64,000 bases of DNA from positions 1 to 64,000 of the forward strand of contig JAKISP010000004.1 of assembly GCA_021648525.1 (NCBI GenBank), written 5' to 3'. Positions 35,744 through 44,895 of this stretch are shown here, in pieces. Each line of letters opens with the position of its first letter. Position 1 is the stretch's first letter. This DNA comes from Gammaproteobacteria bacterium (lineage in GTDB: Bacteria > Pseudomonadota > Gammaproteobacteria > SZUA-140). The position numbers were made by a program, and so were the translations under genes. The notes under the pieces were generated by a model, which had not been told where the DNA came from, made no database searches, and saw only the letters and a program-made list of their open reading frames with translations.

Positions 35744-36436
35744 ATGAAAAAGAATCATTTAGCCCTGTTTGCCCTGAGTGTTCTGGCATCGTCCTCTGTC
35801 ATAGCGCAAGACCTTGATATTGAGCTCACCAATCTCACCAACGGCATCCACTTTACCCCGATATTAGCCGCTGCACATGATGCAAATACCCGCCTGTTTA
35901 TGGCGGGCAGTGTCGCCTCTGCGAATCTGCAAATAATGGCTGAAGGGGGTGATATTTCTGGTCTATCAAGTGATGTACAGACCGCATCAGGCGATGTAGC
36001 TGAAAACCCTGCCGCTGGCTTGTTGGCACCGGGTGCTAGTGTCAATTTCAATATGATGACCAATAACAGCAATACCCAGCTAACATTAACAGCGATGTTG
36101 TTGCCAACCAATGATGGTTTCGTAGGTATTGATAGCCTTGATATTCCCACTGTCGCGGGCACTTATACCTTCTTTCTTAACGCCTATGACGCAGGTACTG
36201 AAGCCAATAATGAAGTAGTTAATGGCGGTGGTGCAGCAGGTGTGCTGGGGATTCCGGCCGACCCAGGTGGCAATGCAGGAACAGGCGGTACCGGGTTAAC
36301 CACTGTAGAGAGCAATACCACCGTTCATATTCATCGCGGAAACCTGGGCGATACCGGTAGTGGTGCGAGTGATTTAGATAACACGGTGCATCGCTGGTTA
36401 AACCCAGTGGCAAAACTTGTCATTACGGTTAATTAA
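35744..36436 (+). CDS. Secreted spondin-domain protein
   Basis: The 230-residue protein has a signal peptide ending SVIAQ and one spondin-N-type domain: IELTNLTNGIHFTPILAAAHDAN at the start, FFLNAYDAGTEANNEV in the middle and WLNPVAKLVITVN at the end. Bacterial spondin-domain proteins are secreted or surface proteins of unknown role; in animals the domain is found in matrix proteins. AAGGATC precedes the ATG. The next gene, 10 bp later, encodes a lipoprotein with the same domain. Confidence 0.85.
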   Translation: MKKNHLALFALSVLASSSVIAQDLDIELTNLTNGIHFTPILAAAHDANTRLFMAGSVASANLQIMAEGGDISGLSSDVQTASGDVAENPAAGLLAPGASVNFNMMTNNSNTQLTLTAMLLPTNDGFVGIDSLDIPTVAGTYTFFLNAYDAGTEANNEVVNGGGAAGVLGIPADPGGNAGTGGTGLTTVESNTTVHIHRGNLGDTGSGASDLDNTVHRWLNPVAKLVITVN

Positions 36437-36446
36437 GGGGGCAGCG

Positions 36447-37157
36447 ATGAGAATTCCATTTACATTAGCGGTTGTAGCGGCGACAGTACTCCTGCTACAA
36501 GGGTGCTTTCATAATGATGATGACGATAATATTACACCACCGCCAACACCAGTTGATACACGGCAATTTCAGATTGATGTGACTAACCTGACTCAGAACC
36601 AGCCGATAACACCTGTTGCTCTGGTTTTACATCGTGCTGGATATCAAGCATTTATGTTAGGTGAGCAGTCGAGTGTGGCGTTGGAAGTACTTGCCGAAGC
36701 GGGAGACACTAGCGCTTTTCTTAGTGAAGCAGGTGCTTCTACAGCAGTACTGGATACAGCTGCCGGGGCGGCAATGATTGCTGCCGGGGCTAGTGAGCGC
36801 TTTATGCTGACAGGTAGCGGCGACGAATATAAGCTGACTCTTGTCGGTATGCTGGCGAATACCAACGATGGCATTACTGCACTGAATAGCATTAATATTG
36901 GTGATATTGAGAATGGCGCTAGCACTGTATTTCTTGCCAATGTGTACGATTCTGGTACTGAGGCAAATAACGAAGTAGCGAGTGATATCCCTGGTCAGGG
37001 TGGTGAAGGTTTTAACGCAACCCGTAATGATCGCGACTTCATTATTGTTCATCCCGGTGTTATTAGCATGATGGACGGTCTGGCGACATCGGATCTGAAT
37101 CAATCATACCGTTTTGATAATCCAGCAATGAAGGTGAAGGTCACCCGTATTCAGTGA
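36447..37157 (+). CDS. Spondin-domain lipoprotein
   Basis: From the ATG at 36447, preceded by GGGGG, the 236-residue protein has the lipobox LLQGC and a spondin-type domain (IDVTNLTQNQPITPVALVLH, YDSGTEANNEVAS). It resembles the preceding gene product across the whole domain, with shared NLTN/NLTQ, TPxxLxxH and GTEANNEV. The two genes probably form an operon. An upstream in-frame start at 36417 would overlap the previous gene and hide the lipobox. Confidence 0.85.
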   Translation: MRIPFTLAVVAATVLLLQGCFHNDDDDNITPPPTPVDTRQFQIDVTNLTQNQPITPVALVLHRAGYQAFMLGEQSSVALEVLAEAGDTSAFLSEAGASTAVLDTAAGAAMIAAGASERFMLTGSGDEYKLTLVGMLANTNDGITALNSINIGDIENGASTVFLANVYDSGTEANNEVASDIPGQGGEGFNATRNDRDFIIVHPGVISMMDGLATSDLNQSYRFDNPAMKVKVTRIQ

Positions 37158-37250
37158 TGATCAATCGTGCCTTCGCTCTAACGAAGGCACGGTATAAAAT
37201 GGCAAGTAATGCTGCTATGTTTACATGTCGTTGTAATGGGACCGATTCTA

Positions 37251-37958
37251 ATGAACCATAAAGTACTGATCATTGAAGATAACGCCGAGATTGCCAACCT
37301 GGTACAGTTGCATCTCAAGGATATTCACTGTGATGTTGATATCGCTGCGGATGGTGCCCAGGGTCTGGCCTGCTTTGATCAGGATAGTTACCAGTTAGTG
37401 ATTCTTGATCTGATGTTACCCATCATTGATGGTCTGGAGGTATGTAAACGTCTTCGCGCTCAAGCACGTTATGTGCCGATCATTATGCTTACCTCCAGAT
37501 CTTCCGAGCTGGATAGAGTGCTTGGATTAGAGATGGGAGCAGATGATTACATCGTCAAACCCTTTAGCCTGCCGGAGCTGGTGGCACGGGTGAAGGCACA
37601 GTTTCGTCGTATGGAAGCGATGAAGGTGTCCGATACTAAGACCAGTTTACAGCGATTACAATTTGCTGACCTTGTGATCGATACAGATAAACACCGGGTA
37701 TTACTGGCTGACAAGAAAGTAGAATTGACCGCAAAAGAGTTTGACCTGTTACTTCATTTTTCCAGCCATCCAGGGCGCGTCTATAGTCGTGCTGAATTGT
37801 TAGATAAGGTGTGGAATTATCGCTATGAAGGTTATGAACATACTGTTAATTCTCACATCAACCGCTTACGCAATAAGATAGAAGCGGACCCGACGAAACC
37901 ACGCTATATTCTCACCGTGTGGGGCGTGGGTTACAAGTTTAATGATGAGTTGTCATAG
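37251..37958 (+). CDS. OmpR-family response regulator
   Basis: The 235-residue protein has a receiver domain with the phosphorylated Asp at about 53 (LVILDLMLP) and Lys in IVKPFSLPEL. A winged-helix DNA-binding domain follows (LLDKVWNYRYEGYEHTVNSHINRLRNKIE). The ATG at 37251 gives the normal MNHKVLIIEDN start. The histidine kinase gene follows by 12 bp. The paired spondin genes lie upstream on the same strand, so they could be targets, though this is inference. Confidence 0.93.
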   Translation: MNHKVLIIEDNAEIANLVQLHLKDIHCDVDIAADGAQGLACFDQDSYQLVILDLMLPIIDGLEVCKRLRAQARYVPIIMLTSRSSELDRVLGLEMGADDYIVKPFSLPELVARVKAQFRRMEAMKVSDTKTSLQRLQFADLVIDTDKHRVLLADKKVELTAKEFDLLLHFSSHPGRVYSRAELLDKVWNYRYEGYEHTVNSHINRLRNKIEADPTKPRYILTVWGVGYKFNDELS

Positions 37959-37970
37959 AGGTATTTTTTA

Positions 37971-39431
37971 ATGTTTCGCACGTTGTATGCCAAACTCTCT
38001 TTTATACTGGTGATATTGCTGCTGGTGGTCGGCGTAATATATGCCTTCCTTAGCCTCTCCAGTGCCCGTTATTACCATCAGGAAGTGGCACAGAAGCTTA
38101 ATCTCGATCTGGCAAAAAATTTGGTGAGGGATCGTAATCTGGTGGAGTCTGGCCGTCTTAATCAAGCGGCGTTGAAAGAGACCTTTTCTGCCTATATGGT
38201 GATCAATCCCAGTATTGAAATCTATCTTCTTGATCTCGATGGAAAGATTCTCTCCTATTCGGCCGAGCCAGGTAAGGTCAAGCGTAATAGTGTCTCGCTT
38301 ACCCCCATCCGAGGTTTTTTAAGTGGCGAGCGACTGCCTTTACTGGGAGATGACCCGCGTAGTCATGAACAGTCCAAGGTTTTTTCTGTCACGCCAGTGC
38401 CGACAGTTGAATTTCCCGAAGGATATCTTTACGTGGTATTGCGCGGGGAACAGTATGATGACATCGAACATTTTATCACTGAAAGTTTTATCTTGCGTCT
38501 AAGTGGCTGGGCGCTAGCAGGTAGTCTGTTACTGGGATTACTGGCAGGTTTAGTACTATTTTATAAGTTAACGCGCCGCCTCAATCGGTTAAGTGGCAAC
38601 ATGGATGACTTTCGACAGAGTGATTTTAGCCAATTTGAAGCGACACCAAAAAAACAACAGCGAGGTGATGAAATTGACCAACTCGCCACTAACTTTGATG
38701 AGATGGCGCAACGTATTGTGGTGCAGCTTGATGACCTTAAACAACAAGACCTGCTGCGTCGGGAGCTGATAGCCAATGTCTCGCATGACCTTCGCACCCC
38801 GGTTGCTATCCTACATGGCTATTTAGAAACGCTGGCGATCAAAGATGACGCGTTGAGCGATGCGGAAAAAAAGAAATATAGACAGCTGGCACTAAAGAGC
38901 AGTGTTCGACTCACACATCTGATAAGCGAGCTATTCGAATTGACTCGCCTCGAGGCGCAGGAGACTGTGCTGCACTGCGAGCCTTTTAACCTTGCCGAAC
39001 TGGCACAGGATGTCACGCAAAAATTTCAACTCCAGGCAGAAGAGAAGCAGCTCTCACTGTCAGTAGATAGCGCTACCACGCCGCCGTTTGTATATGCTGA
39101 TATCAGTCTGATTGCTCGCGTGCTGGAAAATCTGATTGGCAACGCGATGAAATGTACTACGCATGGTGGTATCACTATCCACTTTAAACAACAGGAAGAG
39201 TCTGTATTAACCACTGTCTGCGACACTGGGCATGGTATTTTACCGCAGCATTTACCGCACATTTTCGAACGTTTTTATCAAGGCGCTAACGACAGTAATC
39301 GGCCTCAACCCGGTGGGCTTGGCCTACCGATTAGTCAAAAGATAATCGAACTGCACGGTAGTCGTATCCATGTGGATAGCGTACAGGACCAGGGGGCAAC
39401 TTTCTATTTCACTCTTCCCCTCGCACCATAG
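37971..39431 (+). CDS. Sensor histidine kinase
   Basis: The 486-residue protein has transmembrane helices at about 10-30 and 178-198 flanking a periplasmic sensor domain. HAMP follows (about 199-255), then HisKA with His272 in SHDLRTPVAIL, and a C-terminal ATPase domain with NLIGNAMKCT, CDTGHGI and GGLGLPISQKI. It is the cognate kinase of the response regulator 12 bp upstream. The signal it senses is not evident. Confidence 0.93.
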   Translation: MFRTLYAKLSFILVILLLVVGVIYAFLSLSSARYYHQEVAQKLNLDLAKNLVRDRNLVESGRLNQAALKETFSAYMVINPSIEIYLLDLDGKILSYSAEPGKVKRNSVSLTPIRGFLSGERLPLLGDDPRSHEQSKVFSVTPVPTVEFPEGYLYVVLRGEQYDDIEHFITESFILRLSGWALAGSLLLGLLAGLVLFYKLTRRLNRLSGNMDDFRQSDFSQFEATPKKQQRGDEIDQLATNFDEMAQRIVVQLDDLKQQDLLRRELIANVSHDLRTPVAILHGYLETLAIKDDALSDAEKKKYRQLALKSSVRLTHLISELFELTRLEAQETVLHCEPFNLAELAQDVTQKFQLQAEEKQLSLSVDSATTPPFVYADISLIARVLENLIGNAMKCTTHGGITIHFKQQEESVLTTVCDTGHGILPQHLPHIFERFYQGANDSNRPQPGGLGLPISQKIIELHGSRIHVDSVQDQGATFYFTLPLAP

Positions 39432-39539
39432 CTATTTATTAGCCTTTGTCTTTACCGCCAAACTTTGGTTTTACACCTGACATTAGCCCAATAACGGTTA
39501 TAACCATTATGAAAATCGTCGTCCGATCCCATGAGCTGA

Positions 39540-40832
39540 TTATGCGCTCTTTAATTCACGAGTATAAGGCAACGCACCAAAACGCCCATCTAAATAGGCC
39601 ATTTCCAAATTCTCACGTGTTCTATAGTTAAAGTCTGTAAGGGAAAATAGCTGTGTCGCTTTCTCCTGGTCTTTTTCACAAAACCAGACCTGATCCCGGC
39701 GAAACATCTCACTACTTAGAATCGAAGTTTCATGCGTAGTAAACACCAACTGTGCATTATTGGGGTTGGTCTTATTGCTATGGAAAAGCCGAACAAGAAA
39801 CCGAACCAATTTCGGATGTAAATTGTCATGCAGCTCATCAACAAATAAAACATAGCCATTTTCTAAGGTGTCCAACCAGGGGCCAGCAAGGGAAAATAAT
39901 TTCTGCGTTCCATCTGACTCATCTTCGCGAAAATCAAAAACAATCGGCTTACCTTCACTATCAAAATGAACGGTATTTAACTCAGCCAACACCTCTTTAC
40001 CCTCAAGTGTTTTGCAAATTTCGGAACGAACTTCATCCGGCATCTCTTCAGGTAAGTCACTACTATCAAACACCTTCTTTTTGATAGCCACATCATCAAT
40101 ATCAATATCAGCCGCTTTTAGAAAGCGCATCACCTTTGTTTTGCCTTCTTTTTTATCGCATAACGATGCGGTAAAACCAGGGCTCCACCCAGAAACACTC
40201 GCCATTCTTAAGGTATCATCAAACCAATCGTATACCGGCTGTAATTGTTGATTGTTGAGCTGAACTGCCGTAGAAAGAAACAAACCATTTGAACGGGTCG
40301 ATTCCATCCACAGCTGTTTTTGCTGTTTCGTCCCTTGCAAACTATTACCCATTTGCCACTGGTACTCTTCTTTCTTTCCATCCCACAGGCGGGCAAACCA
40401 ATGCTGAGCTCTGCCCTTAGGAAAAGCGATTAACCACTCTTCAGTGATCCTTTCCTTTATCGCCGCAAAGCCGTACTGATAGCGCACCCCCTAGCTAATA
40501 AAAACCACTTCAAATTCAGTGGGCGCATTACGACTGGCAGAATCCAGACGAAAAGGCTGTACTGATAATTCATCCCCTCGCTGCATTCCGCTAGCAGATT
40601 CCTCAACCACTCGCGCCATTTCTCGGAGAGCCAAAAGCAAATTACTCTTACCCGCAGCGTTTGGGCCATAAATAGCGCACGAACGAAGCAAGTCCACTCC
40701 CGCCAGGCTACTACTTGAAAAGCAGTTTCCCTGTAGGGAGTCCGACTCTTTGAGCTTCGTCGACTTCACCAAACTAAGTGTCTGCCGCTCTTTAATTGAC
40801 CTGAAATTGGCTACGCTGAACTCAACCAACAT
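39540..40832 (-). pseudogene. AAA ATPase gene interrupted by one in-frame TAG codon
   Basis: The reading frame runs from ATG 40832 to 39540 but has a single TAG at 40491-40493 (codon about 114). Upstream are LVEFSVANFRSIKERQTLSL and the Walker A GPNAAGKSN. Downstream in the same frame are VLFVDELHDNLHPKLVRFL (Walker B) and TTHETSIL. The family (COG1106-like) includes abortive-infection ATPases. Without the stop the protein has about 430 residues, a normal length. No bases are missing, so it is a point mutation, readthrough product or split gene. A GTG at 40487 could restart the second part. Confidence 0.8.
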
Positions 40833-40950
40833 GGCTACACCCCGCTTATTGACTATTTTCACCCATTTAATGGATTTATCGACCCTTAAAAATAAATTAT
40901 AAGCCGTTATTTGTCAAAAACAACCAAATAATTGAATTAAATATCAATAC

Positions 40951-40993
40951 ACCAGGAAATCTTAGACTCGAAAATTCTGAATCAGCCATTACC
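40951..40993 (-). pseudogene. Fragment related to the 68-residue gene at 35323
   Basis: On the minus strand this segment encodes MADSEFSSLRFPG, nearly the same as ADSEFSSLRLPGG in the gene at 35323-35529. The central 21 bases are identical. The frame ends about 30 codons later in unrelated sequence, so it is a truncated copy. Confidence 0.55.
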
Positions 40994-41044
40994 ACAACCA
41001 GGCATACCTACGGTCAGGTCACCTGCTTAATTCACCACTTAAAG

Positions 41045-41878
41045 TCACTTGCTGGTTGCGTGCACAGGTTTCACGCCACAAGTAAAATTCAGATCAATTT
41101 CAAGCCACAGGCCTTTTTCATCACAGAAAGGAGCAAGCTCATTTAAATGAGCCTGTTTAAATTCGGCAACCTTATCATCCAACTGCTCAACCAGCCCGCG
41201 AAAACCGGCATTCCATACCACTTCCCACCAACCTTCCAGATCAATATGATAACCAATAGTGCGTCTCTCAATATTCACACCATCAAACCCAGCCTGAGTA
41301 AATATTCCCTCTAATTGCTCAGCCTCTGACATACGTTTCCAGCCAATGACCGCAGGCACTTCTATGCCGTAAGCACGCAACCTGTCCAGGCAGAGCTGTG
41401 CCATTGGCTGAAATGATTCACCACAAAACCCACTCACCAGCACTTTACCACCAGGTTTTACGGTATTGGCAATATGTTTTAATGTTCCACTCATGTCGTC
41501 CACAAAGAACAATCCAAACGCACAGGTGGCATGATCAAAACTATGCTTATCAAAAGGCAGCTGCGTCATGTCACCCGTCTGAAATATGAGATTGCTCAAC
41601 CCTGTTTCTGATGCAGCGTTTTCTGCCTGTTTAAGCATGCCAGCAGAGAAGTCCAGCGCGGTGACCTCTCCGTGTGGAAGCATCTTTGCCAGCGGCAAGG
41701 CCGTCGCGCCGGTACCCGATGCAACATCCAGCACTGACTCATCACCACCTAATTCCAGTAATTCAGCCATAATTTCACCGCTTAAATGAAAAAAACGACT
41801 GGCCCTGAGACCATAGTCCTCAGCCACTGTGTTAAAGGTTTTCTGTATAAACTGCTTACGCTTGGCTTCATCCTGCAT
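41045..41878 (-). CDS. Class I SAM-dependent methyltransferase
   Basis: The 277-residue protein has the Rossmann motif VLDVASGTGATALPLAKML at about 50-68, the acidic end of strand 2 in VTALDFSAGML, and FDHATCAFGLFFVDDMSGTL as the post-motif region, in a UbiE-like arrangement. The substrate cannot be told. It is not next to ubiquinone genes, so a core UbiE role is unlikely. It lies in the accessory region between the ATPase remnant and a channel gene. Confidence 0.88.
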   Translation of the reverse strand: MQDEAKRKQFIQKTFNTVAEDYGLRASRFFHLSGEIMAELLELGGDESVLDVASGTGATALPLAKMLPHGEVTALDFSAGMLKQAENAASETGLSNLIFQTGDMTQLPFDKHSFDHATCAFGLFFVDDMSGTLKHIANTVKPGGKVLVSGFCGESFQPMAQLCLDRLRAYGIEVPAVIGWKRMSEAEQLEGIFTQAGFDGVNIERRTIGYHIDLEGWWEVVWNAGFRGLVEQLDDKVAEFKQAHLNELAPFCDEKGLWLEIDLNFTCGVKPVHATSK

Positions 41879-41975
41879 AGTGTTTAGTTTCCGTTGTTAC
41901 TGATAAATAGATAGCGATTTTAGACAGGACAGAGGCCGACCAGAGACTGATGTTTATATTTTGACTACCTCAATA

Positions 41976-42005
41976 CCCGTCATTCCGGCGGAGACCGGAA
42001 TCCAG
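41976..42005. repeat. Dispersed CATTCCGG-type palindrome
   Basis: ATTCCGG at 41982-41988 pairs with CCGGAAT at 41995-42001 within CCGTCATTCCGGCGGAGACC and the bases after it. This palindrome is one I recall as widely dispersed in gammaproteobacterial genomes. It shares the CGTCATTCCGG word with the inner parts of the two AAATGG elements. Confidence 0.55.
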
Positions 42006-42054
42006 AGGCCACTGAAATAGCAGCGGTAGATTCTGTTTCGCCAGGAGCTCTAGT

Positions 42055-42864
42055 TCATTGGCTCCTTCTTTTGATGCAGAAAAGGGTATCGCCTCCTTTT
42101 CCGTCTCGATGCTTGTTAGGCATTGATTTCACATCACACACAAACAATGCTGACTGAACAAACTCCTCAACCTGTGTAGCGATACAATCTTGTGTGGGCC
42201 AGTTTATAACATCACCTTCATTATGATTCTCGATAGCTTTAGAATACTGGTCACTCAATCTTTTTACATTGCTTACGATTGAAATCCATTCCCCTCCAAC
42301 TTCACCAGAAATATTGGATGCCACCGGTATTAAACCAAGCATAGTGTTGTATATTTGGTTACATGTTTCAATTAGGGATTTAATTTGAAGAGGCCCCAAC
42401 TGTTTAGTTTTTTCTTTGCTCCAAATATCATCCTTAAGTGTTCTCGCATAATCTTCTAGCTCAATAATTGGAGCCGCATGCTTAGCGTGTTTGTCCCAAA
42501 TAAATGGATTTCCTGACTTAACTGCCTCCAAGATCAAACATATATGTTTTTCTAGTATTTTTCTATTTTCTAGCGACTCCAGTTCCTTAATACGCTCAGC
42601 TCTTCGCTCTGATAATGAGTTTAAGAACAACCCAATTATGCATACCCCTGACACAGCATGAATACCTGCTAATACCTTTCCTATAGAAGTAACTGGCAAT
42701 ACATCACCGTACCCTAGTGTAGTAACTGTCACAGCACTAAAATACCAACTTTCAAGAAATTCATTGCAATTTAGCGTGCCGGGCATCAAATAGTATGCCA
42801 TTCCAAATGCCGGAATGGATGCCAAGTACAAAAATCCATATGTTTTTGATTTAAGGTGAAACAT
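42055..42864 (-). CDS. Two-transmembrane potassium-channel family protein
   Basis: From the ATG at 42864 the protein has 269 residues. TM1 lies at about 8-28, the pore helix and selectivity filter TTLGYGD at about 48-54, and TM2 at about 61-85. A helical cytoplasmic domain of about 180 residues follows, with a coiled coil near SERRAERIKELESLENRKILEKH. The filter fits potassium. The cytoplasmic domain is not an RCK domain I recognise. It lies immediately downstream of the Fic gene on the same strand. Confidence 0.85.
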   Translation of the reverse strand: MFHLKSKTYGFLYLASIPAFGMAYYLMPGTLNCNEFLESWYFSAVTVTTLGYGDVLPVTSIGKVLAGIHAVSGVCIIGLFLNSLSERRAERIKELESLENRKILEKHICLILEAVKSGNPFIWDKHAKHAAPIIELEDYARTLKDDIWSKEKTKQLGPLQIKSLIETCNQIYNTMLGLIPVASNISGEVGGEWISIVSNVKRLSDQYSKAIENHNEGDVINWPTQDCIATQVEEFVQSALFVCDVKSMPNKHRDGKGGDTLFCIKRRSQ

Positions 42865-42892
42865 CCCCGTATCCTCTTTTATGCAGGCACCA

Positions 42893-44032
42893 TCACTTAC
42901 CCACCCCACTACACCCAGGCAAAAGCTGATTGACTTCATCCAGCACCACAACACCTAACTCACGCAATTTTTTCAGATCACGCTGCCTGGTTTTATCCGT
43001 TAATTTAATATAAAGCGCCTGGTACCAGGGTGCTTTTCTCATCGCGGATAACGCCACCGGTTTCCCTGCTGCGATCACCTGGGTGGCTATCGCATATTGC
43101 CGGACGTTGATCTCCTTGTCATCGTGAAGGCGTTTTATTTCGTTTTCAAATAGAACCAGACCAATGAGTGCATTTACTCGGTCATGCAGGTTGTTGATGC
43201 TGACCAGCACCCCTTCCAGAAAAAAGGCGACAAAATCGGTATTGGGCGCTGCGTTCTTTTTCTCTGTTTGCCTGCGGGTGGTATTAAATAACGTAAAGTA
43301 GGTGTGAATATGCTCCAGGTAATATCGCGACTGAACAAGTGGTGTGTATTGATAACCTTCCGCCTGAAGCAATGCCGCCTCTAACACTCGGCCGACTCGA
43401 CCATTACCATCCCAGAACGGGTGAATCAGTTCATAGTAGAGGTGCACCAACGGCGCGCGGATTAATGCCGGAATCCGCTCTTCTATCAACTGCTGGTGCC
43501 ATTCGACCAAGCCATTAAGCAGCCGCTCAATATCTCTTCCAAACTGTGGCGGCTTGTAGAGCCCGCCATGCTCCTGATTACCGACACGAGTAACGACCCC
43601 CTTGGGATTATCCCAGAGCAGACCCGGACGATTGTATTCATGAGGAAGCTGATCTGTCACCGCCGCGTGAACCTGCCTGATGAATGCCACACTCAACTGC
43701 CAGCCAGGCTGGGTTGCTGCTTGCTGAGCTAGTTCATAGCCATTTTTAAGGTTGATAGCGCGACGCTGCTCAATATCCTGTACCTAAGCTGGCGTTAGAG
43801 CCAACGCCTCTTCAGTCTCTTCCACAGACAAGGTACCACCCTCGATGGAATTGGTACCAAAGATAGTGCTAACAACCACCTCTTTTTCCAGACGGCCGGC
43901 TACCTGAGAGAGCGACGAAGCCTTGAAGCGTTTATGGGCATCATCGACACGTAGCAACAGGCCATTCAGAGACGACATATTCACGCCAACCTGAAAGGTG
44001 AAAGGCCCAGAACGGTCAGTCTCCACCCTCAC
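42893..44032 (-). pseudogene. Fic family gene interrupted by one in-frame TAG codon
   Basis: One frame runs from a GTG at 44032 to 42893 with a single TAG at 43784-43786. The N-terminal part contains TNSIEGGTLS, matching the inhibitory (S/T)xxxE(G/N) motif of self-regulated Fic proteins. The C-terminal part has the active-site motif HPFWDGNGRVGR. Fic enzymes usually add AMP to target proteins. Across the stop the frame reads TPA-stop-VQDIEQRRAIN, where related proteins often have Gln, so a single C to T change would explain it. A GTG at 43696 could restart the catalytic half without its inhibitory motif. Confidence 0.82.
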
Positions 44033-44072
44033 TTAAAAAACCCATCCTCTATCACAAAGAAATGTCCCGAAT

Positions 44073-44215
44073 AATGTCCACTAATAAATAACCATTTAAA
44101 CTTTAATTATCAACTAATTAGATAAAAATAATACGGCAATTATCCCCAGTTAATGTCCACCTAGCATACCCCTGAGGTAATAAAATTACTACCTCACCCC
44201 AAAAACCAAAAAAGG
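44073..44215. repeat. Direct repeat A flanking the ATPase segment
   Basis: About 143 bp, starting AATGTCCACTAA and ending CAAAAAAGG, match 48670-48813 in the same orientation with at most one gap and roughly three quarters of bases identical. Within it the word AATGTCCAC occurs twice, near both ends. The segment between the repeats holds the exported protein and the ATPase operon. It may be an attachment site, an insertion-sequence end, or a duplication. Confidence 0.7.
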
Positions 44216-44243
44216 GGTCAACCTAAACCTACCCTGATTTTTC

Positions 44244-44735
44244 TTACTGTAAAATTTCCTCAGGCATGAACGCCCTATCAATATCTGTCAATGACTTTTG
44301 AGAAAACTTCCGGTGTATCGCAGTATATACCTGAGGCTCTACAATAAACCCATCATATAAAAAAACAGGGTAGTCCTTCTTCAAAAACAGTGTGAATTCC
44401 GTGGCACCATAAATTATTGGTTCAAGGCCTTTAGAAGCCAGCTTTAAATAAAAATAATTCTTGCCAGTTCCTTGTTTAAAATCATTTAAATAGGCTTCCC
44501 AATCAGCATAAGCTTCAGACAGCACTACTTCATCTCGATAGGAATATAGAACTAAAGATTGCCCCGAATCATAAATTTCTTTCAAATCATCAGAGAGTGG
44601 GATCGGAAGAAATTTATTATTTTTAGTATCTGCCTGGACACAAGACATGAGATTCATACAAACACATAGATAGAATAGAAAAAGCAGCGCACTTGTATCA
44701 TTATCACCCCTCTTTAGCTCTACTAGTTTATCCAT
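44244..44735 (-). CDS. Hypothetical exported protein
   Basis: The 163-residue protein has an N-terminal hydrophobic segment (ALLFLFYLCVCMNLMSC) after a charged start, suggesting a signal peptide or a lipoprotein anchor at a cysteine near 33. The rest is mixed alpha/beta with DLKEIYDSGQSLVLYSYRDEVVLSEAYADW and YDGFIVEPQVYTAIHR. I do not recognise it. It is 160 bp downstream of the ATPase operon and on the same strand, within the direct repeats. Confidence 0.6.
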   Translation of the reverse strand: MDKLVELKRGDNDTSALLFLFYLCVCMNLMSCVQADTKNNKFLPIPLSDDLKEIYDSGQSLVLYSYRDEVVLSEAYADWEAYLNDFKQGTGKNYFYLKLASKGLEPIIYGATEFTLFLKKDYPVFLYDGFIVEPQVYTAIHRKFSQKSLTDIDRAFMPEEILQ

Positions 44736-44842
44736 TGCACATTTACTTTTTCTTATGTTTTCTTTAGTTTCTGCTGGGTTACAGTGAATACAGCGTGATA
44801 ATTACGGGCATTATGCCACCCTTACTACCTGAGTATATGTAG

Positions 44843-44862
44843 GAACAATTGCTCTCTGACCC
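44843..44862. repeat. Copy of the CTCTCTGACC target word
   Basis: GAACAATTGCTCTCTGACC at 44843-44861 differs by one base from GAACAAATGCTCTCTGACC at 33825-33843, which flanks the miniature element. It shows that the sequence into which that element inserted is itself repeated in the genome. Confidence 0.5.
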
Positions 44863-44895
44863 GGGACGCCGAATACCTGAGAAGGAATACCGCTA

